Positions 1-3,905 of a stretch of 6,469 nucleotides of DNA are shown piece by piece; within the stretch, counting starts at the first letter, position 1, and every line of letters begins with the position of its first letter. The position numbers and the translations under genes were made by a program. This DNA comes from Phocaeicola_A sp964580305 (lineage in GTDB: Bacteria > Bacteroidota > Bacteroidia > Bacteroidales > Bacteroidaceae), in contig CAZOKL010000112.1 of assembly GCA_964580305.1 (NCBI GenBank), forward strand, positions 1 to 6,469, in the 5' to 3' direction. The notes below the pieces were generated by a model. It searched no databases and had not been told where the DNA came from. It saw nothing but the letters and a program-made list of their open reading frames with translations.

Positions 1-101
1 CCTATGTACATACCTATCTGGCCATCGTCTTTGGAACGTTGCTCATCTTCTGTGTGGGTTTCCTGAGTGCCTGCATCTTCAACAGATTCCACAAGAAATA
101 A
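1..101 (+). CDS. C-terminal end of an unidentified membrane protein (5' end outside window)
   Basis: Reading from base 3, an open frame runs to a TAA at 99-101. The last 32 residues contain one strongly hydrophobic stretch (LAIVFGTLLIFCVGFLSACI) followed by a short basic tail (NRFHKK). This is what a final transmembrane helix with a cytoplasmic positive end looks like. Too little is present to name the family; multi-TM acyltransferases, transporters and polysaccharide enzymes can all end this way. The frame stays open from the window edge, and the stop is followed 20 bp later by a terminator hairpin, which supports a real gene end. It converges on nudC. Confidence 0.6.
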   Translation, partial: YVHTYLAIVFGTLLIFCVGFLSACIFNRFHKK

Positions 102-121
102 GTCGATAATGAAGAATAAAA

Positions 122-170
122 AACGAAGAATGGAGAATTGCCATGCGGTATGAATTCTCCATTCTTCGTT
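122..170. terminator. Bidirectional intrinsic terminator between two convergent genes
   Basis: An 18-bp perfect inverted repeat (arms 122-139 and 153-170) surrounds a 13-nt loop. On the + strand the right arm is followed by TTCTTTTCATTT. On the - strand the hairpin is followed by TTTTATTCTTC. It lies 20 bp after the stop of the upstream membrane protein and 17 bp after the nudC stop, so it can end transcription from both. The stem is only moderately GC-rich, but its length compensates. Confidence 0.85.
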
Positions 171-187
171 CTTTTCATTTGTCCTTT

Positions 188-964
188 TTACTCTTCCTCT
201 CTCCAGTGGTCGATAAGTCTGCGTGCAAGGCTCATCTTGCCTGGGATGTTTGGCAGATTGTCTTTCGTGAAAAAGTCACCCGCACTCAACTCCGAATCCT
301 GTAACTTGATTTCTCCACTTTCATATTCGGCCGTAAAGCCCACCATTAGTCCACAAGGGTAAGGCCAAGGCTGGCTGGCAAAGTATCGAATATTGCGTAT
401 GTGCAGACCCGTCTCTTCCATCACTTCACGCTCCACGCATTCTTCCAGTGTTTCGCCTGTCTCCACAAAACCGGCCACCAGTCCATAATAATCACCTTTG
501 AAGTTGCGTCCATGCACCATCAGTACTTCCTCGCCGCGTGTAATCAGCACGATGATGGCTGTGGCCACCGTCGGCCATATCTCTTTGCCGCAGCCGATGC
601 AACGCTTGCTGATGCTCGTGTGCCAGTCCATTGGCATGCCGCATGCCGGACAGAAGCGGGAGTTCTTGTCCCAATAGATGAGTTCTTGAGCCTTACCTGC
701 CTTCAGATATTGGCTTTGGAGCAACACGTCGAATGAAGCTCGCAGTCCCATCATCATGAAATGGTCGTCCTCCGGAACGGGGGTTGACAGAGAGTAGGCA
801 TTGAACATCTCGCCGTCAAATAAGGACAATTCATGGATGTGCGTCCATTCGGATATCGGAGTGGGAGGAGTGTCCCGATAGGGGATGGTCAGACCGTCTT
901 CTTTTTTCTCGAGTAACAGTTGGTCGTTGAAGAAAACGAACCAAAGTCTTTTTTCTGTATTCAT
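188..964 (-). CDS. nudC: NADH pyrophosphatase / NAD-capped RNA hydrolase (Nudix), NudC
   Basis: NudC cleaves the pyrophosphate of NAD(H) to NMN(H) and AMP. In E. coli it also removes NAD caps from RNA 5' ends, in the cytoplasm. The 258-residue protein matches the roughly 257-residue E. coli enzyme. An N-terminal domain (about 1-100) precedes a four-cysteine zinc ribbon, C105/C108 and C122/C125. The Nudix box spans residues 165-187 with every key position kept: G165, E171, R179, E180, E183, E184, G186. The motif SQPWPYP at 197-203 is the NudC-subfamily signature that separates it from other Nudix enzymes. E225 may correspond to the additional catalytic Glu of E. coli NudC (inference). The ATG is preceded by no Shine-Dalgarno, as usual in Bacteroidetes, and lies about 30 nt from a TAnnTTTG box. 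It is a single-gene unit, divergent from the C11 protease. No defects are seen. Confidence 0.95.
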   Translation of the reverse strand: MNTEKRLWFVFFNDQLLLEKKEDGLTIPYRDTPPTPISEWTHIHELSLFDGEMFNAYSLSTPVPEDDHFMMMGLRASFDVLLQSQYLKAGKAQELIYWDKNSRFCPACGMPMDWHTSISKRCIGCGKEIWPTVATAIIVLITRGEEVLMVHGRNFKGDYYGLVAGFVETGETLEECVEREVMEETGLHIRNIRYFASQPWPYPCGLMVGFTAEYESGEIKLQDSELSAGDFFTKDNLPNIPGKMSLARRLIDHWREEE

Positions 965-995
965 AGTTATGTTTGTGTAGTACTGAAACTGTTTG

Positions 996-1003
996 CAAAG
1001 GTA
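996..1003 (-). promoter_or_regulatory. Probable nudC promoter, -7 box
   Basis: On the - strand the sequence reads TACCTTTG, an exact match to the Bacteroidetes -7 consensus TAnnTTTG. It would start transcription around base 990 and give a leader of about 25 nt. I find no TTTG at the expected -33 distance (about 1023-1027), so only half of the promoter is supported. Confidence 0.5.
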
Positions 1004-1013
1004 TGGATTTCTG

Positions 1014-1044
1014 TTGTGTGTTTAGTTCTTTTGCACTATCTTTG
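1014..1044 (+). promoter_or_regulatory. Promoter of the C11 protease gene
   Basis: TTG at 1014-1016 and TATCTTTG at 1037-1044 are separated by 20 nt, matching the Bacteroidetes sigma-ABfr arrangement (TTTG/TTG, 19-21 nt, TAnnTTTG). The predicted start near 1050 gives a leader of about 20 nt before the ATG at 1071. The box faces away from the nudC -7 box only about 33 bp to its left, so the two polymerases would overlap on the DNA. Confidence 0.6.
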
Positions 1045-1070
1045 ACGCTAAAATTGAGAAAAGTAACACT

Positions 1071-2288
1071 ATGAAGAATTGCAGTTTTTGGACATATCTG
1101 GCATTTGGTTTCCTGCTTCTCGTGGGAGTCAGTTTTTCGGGATGCTCGGATGAGGAGTTTGACGGACCGGACACGACGGAAAAGACACTGTTCATGTATT
1201 TTCCATGGTCAGTGAATCTGACGAGCTATTTCCGGGGCAATGTGTCAGACATGGAACAAGCCATCAGCCAGAAGGGCTTGCAGGGTGAGCGTGTGATTGT
1301 GTTCTTTTCCACCTCTTCTGAAGAGGCAGAGATGTATGAGATTGTCTGCAATAATAATAAATGTGAACGTGTGCTCTTGAAAGAATACACCAATCCGCCC
1401 TTTACCACGGTGGAGGGCCTTGCCTCCATTCTGAATGATGTGAAAACGTTTGCTCCGGCACCGACGTATGCCATGACCATCGGCTGTCACGGTATGGGAT
1501 GGGTGCCGGTCAGTTCGACAAGGGCACGCACTTTGTCAGCCTATAAGTATCATTGGGAGAATACCGACGGGCCGATGACCCGATTTTTCGGAGGAACTTC
1601 TTCAGACTATCAGACCGATATCACCACCTTGGCAGAAGCACTGGAGCAGGTTGGTATATGCATGGAATACATCCTTTTCGATGACTGTTACATGGCCACG
1701 GTGGAGGTGGCTTATGACTTGCGTCATGTGACTGGCCACCTGATTGCTTCCACCTGTGAGATGATGGCTTACGGACTGCCCTATGCCGAAATCGGGCAAT
1801 ACTTGCTGGGTGACACGGACTATCAGGCCCTGTGCGATGGTTTCTATGACTTTTACTCCACATATTCCACGCCTTGTGGCACGCTCTCTGTGACAGATTG
1901 TTCGCGTTTGGACGACTTGGCCTCCTTGATGAGTGAGATAAATGCTTGCTATACGTATGAGGGATATGCGGAAGATGAACTGCAAGACCTGGACGGCTAT
2001 CGCCCCACCATCTTCTTTGATTTTGGAGATTATGTGCACCATTTGTGTGATGACGAGCAATTGACAGCCGCTTTTGATGAACTTCTTTCACTTACCGTGA
2101 TTTACAAGACCCATACGGACACCTATTATACAAGTCTATCCGCCGGAGCGGACGGTCGGGGAGAATATCCCATCTACACATACTCAGGGTTGACTATTTC
2201 CGATCCCTCCACGGGGCATCCGTTGGCTACTGTGGAAGAGAAGGAAAACACTGCCTGGTGGAAGGCTACGCATGCTTCGGTTAACTAA
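1071..2288 (+). CDS. Clostripain-family (peptidase C11) cysteine protease, surface lipoprotein
   Basis: The 405-residue protein starts with a lipoprotein signal peptide: basic/polar start, hydrophobic core at about residues 9-22, and a lipobox FSGC with lipidation at C25. The next residues, S-D-E-E-F, resemble the acidic lipoprotein export signal of Bacteroidetes, so the mature protein is probably displayed on the cell surface (inference). The C11 catalytic elements are visible: H140 in CHGMGW and C206 in DDCYM, with D204 two residues before the Cys, where PmC11 has its S1-pocket Asp. Family members cleave after Arg or Lys. The stretch between His and Cys is longer than in PmC11. The first ATG is used; no Shine-Dalgarno is seen. 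It overlaps the following orphan reading frame by 17 bases. The natural end appears to be at WWKATH, with four extra residues (ASVN) before the stop, which suggests that the 3' end was altered. Confidence 0.88.
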   Translation: MKNCSFWTYLAFGFLLLVGVSFSGCSDEEFDGPDTTEKTLFMYFPWSVNLTSYFRGNVSDMEQAISQKGLQGERVIVFFSTSSEEAEMYEIVCNNNKCERVLLKEYTNPPFTTVEGLASILNDVKTFAPAPTYAMTIGCHGMGWVPVSSTRARTLSAYKYHWENTDGPMTRFFGGTSSDYQTDITTLAEALEQVGICMEYILFDDCYMATVEVAYDLRHVTGHLIASTCEMMAYGLPYAEIGQYLLGDTDYQALCDGFYDFYSTYSTPCGTLSVTDCSRLDDLASLMSEINACYTYEGYAEDELQDLDGYRPTIFFDFGDYVHHLCDDEQLTAAFDELLSLTVIYKTHTDTYYTSLSAGADGRGEYPIYTYSGLTISDPSTGHPLATVEEKENTAWWKATHASVN

Positions 2289-2562
2289 TCTTTCGGGCCT
2301 TAAAGACAATGAGTTCTGGGTCTCTGTGTTGGGTGCTGGAACGGTGGAGGAAGCCGATGAGCCTTACATCATTAGCAATTATCCCAACTCTTCGGAATGG
2401 AGTATGGCTCTGATTACGATGTTTGGGCATCAGAACTGGCTGAGCCACACCTTCATCATCCGTGGTGCGACGAGCGAAACGCAAATCAAGTTCATGGGCG
2501 GTCAAGGTAAGAATCGCATCTTCCTGAACGACAACATTTTGGTGCGGATTGTCAGTGACTAA
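2272..2562 (+). pseudogene. Orphan C-terminal fragment of an unidentified secreted or surface protein
   Basis: This frame, +1 relative to the protease, encodes 96 residues if started at the ATG at 2272. The composition looks genuinely protein-coding (many W, F, N and G, balanced charges). It ends in QGKNRIFLNDNILVRIVSD, the kind of last strands seen in jelly-roll or galactose-binding-like domains of Bacteroidetes surface proteins, where a 'KNRI-x-LDD-I-x-V' ending is common. There is no signal peptide, promoter or upstream body, and the first residues (MLRLTNLSG) look like readthrough of the junction. I read it as the 3' remnant of a deleted gene. The alternatives are a short translationally coupled protein, or a C-terminal domain of the protease separated by a frameshift. 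I do not recognise the exact family. The stop is followed by a strong terminator. Confidence 0.55.
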
Positions 2563-2594
2563 ACGCTGGCATAAGCATATTCAAGAATACACAA

Positions 2595-2642
2595 AAAAAG
2601 ACTGTGTCAAAACAAGGTTTCTCATTTTGACACAGTCTTTTT
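2595..2642. terminator. Bidirectional intrinsic terminator
   Basis: A perfect 18-bp inverted repeat (arms 2595-2612 and 2625-2642) with a 12-nt loop. The core GACTGTGTC is flanked by A-runs on the left and T-runs on the right, so each strand ends the stem in a U-tract. It stands 32 bp after the stop of the orphan fragment and 10 bp after the - strand stop of the thioesterase, so it serves both convergent units. Confidence 0.92.
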
Positions 2643-2652
2643 CTTGACACCT

Positions 2653-3024
2653 TTAGAGCTTGGCCAGAAACCGCTCGCGGTCCACCACGTAGCGCACGTG
2701 TGTGCCCTCACCGATGAGTTTGTCACCTTCGCAGGCCAACACGTGGAAGGTTAGCTTGCGGCCGTCCACTTCTGTCAGTTCTGCCGTAGCCTCTACGGAG
2801 GCTCCAAGGGCCGACGGCTTTACATGGATTATGTCCATGTGGCTTCCCACCGTCGTGCTCCCTTCGGGTAGGTGGGATGCCACGCAACGCATGGCGGCAT
2901 TTTCCATCAGGGCTACCATTGCCGGGGTGGCGAAAACATCCATATCTCCCGAACCGAGGGCGGCTGCCGTGTTGGCGACCGACACCATGGTGCGGCTTGT
3001 GTGAGTCAATCCTTTTTCTAACAT
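2653..3024 (-). CDS. Hotdog-fold acyl-CoA thioesterase of the fluoroacetyl-CoA thioesterase (FlK) type
   Basis: The protein has 123 residues, a usual size for a single hotdog domain; such enzymes act as dimers in the cytoplasm. The segment FATPAMVALMENAA carries T33 and E41, followed by H67 in HMDIIHVKP. The spacing T-8-E-26-H is the same as in the Thr42/Glu50/His76 triad of Streptomyces cattleya FlK. The substrate here is unknown: most bacterial members have no link to fluoroacetate and are annotated only as thioesterases, possibly clearing unwanted short acyl-CoAs. The frame is open farther upstream, to an ATG at 3486. I chose the ATG at 3022-3024 because the family begins here, a -7 box lies about 30 nt upstream, and a longer product would run antisense through the riboswitch. 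It is a single-gene unit ending at the 2595-2642 terminator. Confidence 0.88.
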   Translation of the reverse strand: MLEKGLTHTSRTMVSVANTAAALGSGDMDVFATPAMVALMENAAMRCVASHLPEGSTTVGSHMDIIHVKPSALGASVEATAELTEVDGRKLTFHVLACEGDKLIGEGTHVRYVVDRERFLAKL

Positions 3025-3051
3025 AGTGCAAAAAATTAGGTTTTCCGGGCG

Positions 3052-3059
3052 CAAATATA
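3052..3059 (-). promoter_or_regulatory. Probable thioesterase promoter, -7 box
   Basis: The - strand reads TATATTTG, a full match to TAnnTTTG. Transcription would start near 3046, giving a leader of about 22 nt before the ATG at 3024. No TTTG lies at the -33 position; only a T-rich stretch (complement of 3082-3086) is present, at 22 nt spacing. This supports the short start for the thioesterase. Confidence 0.5.
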
Positions 3060-3070
3060 CGGATAAAAAC

Positions 3071-3101
3071 TTTGGCAGTTTAAAAATAACTTCTACTTTT
3101 G
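3071..3101 (+). promoter_or_regulatory. Promoter driving the cobalamin riboswitch
   Basis: TTTG at 3071-3074, a 19-nt spacer and TACTTTTG at 3094-3101 give a complete Bacteroidetes housekeeping promoter. The predicted start is about 3105-3108, at the first bases of the riboswitch P1 stem, so the transcript would begin with the aptamer and nothing in front of it. Confidence 0.75.
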
Positions 3102-3104
3102 CCG

Positions 3105-3276
3105 TACATGGTTCGCAAAGCCTTTTCGGGTGAGCAATTAAAAGGGAATCAGGTGAGAGTCCTGAACAGTCCCGCTGCTGTAAGTTTACATTCACCGCAG
3201 ATGCAATTCCTTTTGCCACTGACCCTCGGGTCGGGAAGGCGCATCTGAGGAAACAAGTCAGAAGACCTGCCATGTA
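3105..3276 (+). ncRNA. Cobalamin (B12) riboswitch aptamer
   Basis: The RNA binds adenosylcobalamin or a related corrinoid and normally represses the gene behind it. All landmarks of the class are present. The closing stem P1 pairs TACATGG (3105-3111) with CCATGTA (3270-3276). The conserved AAAGGGAATC is at 3141-3150, followed by a CAGG/CCTG hairpin and the ACAGTCCCGCTGCTGTAA core at about 3166-3183. A CAGATGC/GCATCTG stem (3198-3204 with 3241-3247) encloses GCCACTG, a GACC/GGTC hairpin and GGGAAGGC. The B12 box is AAGTCAGAAGACCTGCC (3255-3271). Nothing in the core looks decayed. No recognisable B12-related gene follows. Confidence 0.95.
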
Positions 3277-3288
3277 TATACACTGAAT

Positions 3289-3317
3289 CCACGTCTCGAG
3301 GAAAGGGGTGGAGCACC
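3289..3317 (+). promoter_or_regulatory. Possible riboswitch expression platform with competing stems
   Basis: Just after P1, CCAC (3289-3292) can pair with GTGG (3308-3311), while GGTG (3307-3310) can instead pair with CACC (3314-3317). The two pairings share bases and exclude each other, as expected of a switch element. The stems are only 4 bp and there is no start codon or U-tract immediately after them, so the assignment is tentative. Confidence 0.25.
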
Positions 3318-3416
3318 GACAAAGTAAAACATCATTTTCTGAACAAAGTCCTTGGCCCGTATGGTTGCGGGTGAGTTGTGCGTGTATTATATCAGCAAAC
3401 AAGGAATAGTATCTGG

Positions 3417-3478
3417 ATGAGGCTCGAATAGTCGCTGCGTTCAGCATCTTGTTGCTTTGTGGACTGCTGCTACGTTGA
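3417..3478 (+). pseudogene. Possible signal-peptide relic of the gene once controlled by the riboswitch
   Basis: An ATG at 3417 reads M-R-L-E and then hits a TAG. Shifting by one base (a single deleted nucleotide near 3427) continues in frame as IVAAFSILLLCGLLLR and ends at a TGA (3476-3478). Together these make a typical export signal: basic start, then a long hydrophobic core, about 140 nt after the B12 aptamer. In Bacteroidetes that position is normally occupied by btuB-type TonB-dependent receptors or corrinoid-binding lipoproteins, which begin with such a signal. No mature portion follows; the sequence becomes AT-rich with frequent stops. The Leu-rich run could be chance, so identity with btuB is inference only. 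Confidence 0.35.
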
Positions 3479-3503
3479 TTGAACATAAGATTATAATAGA
3501 TTG

Positions 3504-3525
3504 AATAAACTCTGCCAAGTTTATT
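3504..3525 (+). repeat. 8-bp hairpin AATAAACT / AGTTTATT
   Basis: Perfect inverted arms 3504-3511 and 3518-3525 surround a 6-nt loop (CTGCCA). It sits 4 nt before the stronger hairpin at 3530-3559 and may stack with it as part of a termination region. It is AT-rich and weak on its own. Confidence 0.4.
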
Positions 3526-3529
3526 AGGG

Positions 3530-3568
3530 GTGTTCGGCCGAAGTGATTCGTTCGAACACTTTTTGTTT
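3530..3568 (+). terminator. Probable intrinsic terminator of the riboswitch transcript
   Basis: GTGTTCG (3530-3536) pairs with CGAACAC (3553-3559). Inside, CGAA (3539-3542) pairs with TTCG (3547-3550) over a GTGA loop, with a 2-by-2 internal loop between the stems. TTTTTGTTT follows at 3560-3568. It would end a transcript of about 460 nt begun at the riboswitch promoter, well before mutS2. It lies too far from the aptamer to be the ligand-controlled terminator itself. Confidence 0.6.
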
Positions 3569-3839
3569 GCCCAGCAGGAACCTATTCTAACGGGTCAGCA
3601 GAAAATTAATGGGTATGAATTGCTTTAAAAGTTATTATACCTTTGTTTCATACTTGAATTTATTAAGCTCTTATTATTCAATAATCATAATATGTGACAT
3701 AAAAAGTGCTCTTTTATTTAATACCTATATACCCATTTCTCCAAGACTTGGTTGATTCATAGTGAAAAAGGAACATCACATAAAAGATACATGTGTGTTA
3801 TACCAAAGGACAGAACTTCTTCTATATTTTTTATTCAAA
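3569..3839. other. AT-rich intergenic stretch with no supported gene
   Basis: Between the hairpin at 3530 and the mutS2 promoter the sequence is AT-rich, with stops in most frames on both strands. It holds one 48-codon open frame (3609-3755), a lone TAnnTTTG box (TACCTTTG, 3638-3645) without a matching -33 element, and a 9-bp inverted repeat (3608-3616 with 3729-3737). None is convincing alone. The stretch may be scar left by the deletion of the riboswitch-controlled gene. Confidence 0.6.
3609..3755 (+). CDS. Doubtful small ORF, hydrophobic 48-residue peptide
   Basis: ATG at 3609 opens a 48-codon frame ending in TGA at 3753-3755. The peptide is rich in Y, S, L and I, with a hydrophobic middle (SYLNLLSSYYSIIIICDI) that could cross a membrane. 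An A-rich stretch (AGCAGAAAATTA) precedes the start, which is acceptable for Bacteroidetes initiation. No full promoter lies before it, and the AT-rich composition makes such an ORF easy to obtain by chance. I do not recognise it. Confidence 0.15.
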   Translation: MGMNCFKSYYTFVSYLNLLSSYYSIIIICDIKSALLFNTYIPISPRLG

Positions 3840-3871
3840 TTTGTCCATCAGTAACAAAGACACTAATTTTG
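3840..3871 (+). promoter_or_regulatory. mutS2 promoter
   Basis: TTTG at 3840-3843, a 20-nt spacer and TAATTTTG at 3864-3871 form a complete Bacteroidetes promoter. Transcription would start around 3877 and leave a leader of about 30 nt before the ATG at 3906. This makes mutS2 independent of the riboswitch transcript. Confidence 0.75.
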
Positions 3872-3905
3872 CACCACTTTATTACGCTACACCTTAATTT
3901 TATAT

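Noticed and set aside
401..736. + strand open frame of 111 residues within nudC
   Set aside because: It is antisense to the NudC zinc ribbon and Nudix box and has no promoter or recognisable domain.
1602..2091. Two - strand open frames of about 150 residues inside the protease gene
   Set aside because: They are out-of-frame shadows of the C11 coding sequence with low-quality composition. The + strand frame contains the catalytic motifs.
3361..3420. 19-codon frame starting at the ATG at 3361 after the riboswitch, as a leader peptide
   Set aside because: Its composition is unremarkable and it shows no run of regulatory codons. It overlaps the stem-forming bases and can be expected by chance.
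2653..3486. Long - strand open frame of 277 residues including the thioesterase
   Set aside because: The upstream 154 codons are antisense to the cobalamin riboswitch and its promoter and show no protein-like pattern. The hotdog domain starts at the ATG at 3024, behind a -7 box.
3547..3560. ATTCGTTCGAACAC looks like a tRNA T-arm
   Set aside because: No acceptor, D- or anticodon-arm fits around it and there is no CCA-ready end. The bases are explained by the terminator-like hairpin 3530-3559.
3638..3645. TACCTTTG as a promoter -7 box
   Set aside because: No TTG/TTTG lies 19-21 nt upstream and there is no gene start within about 260 bp. The better mutS2 promoter is at 3840-3871.
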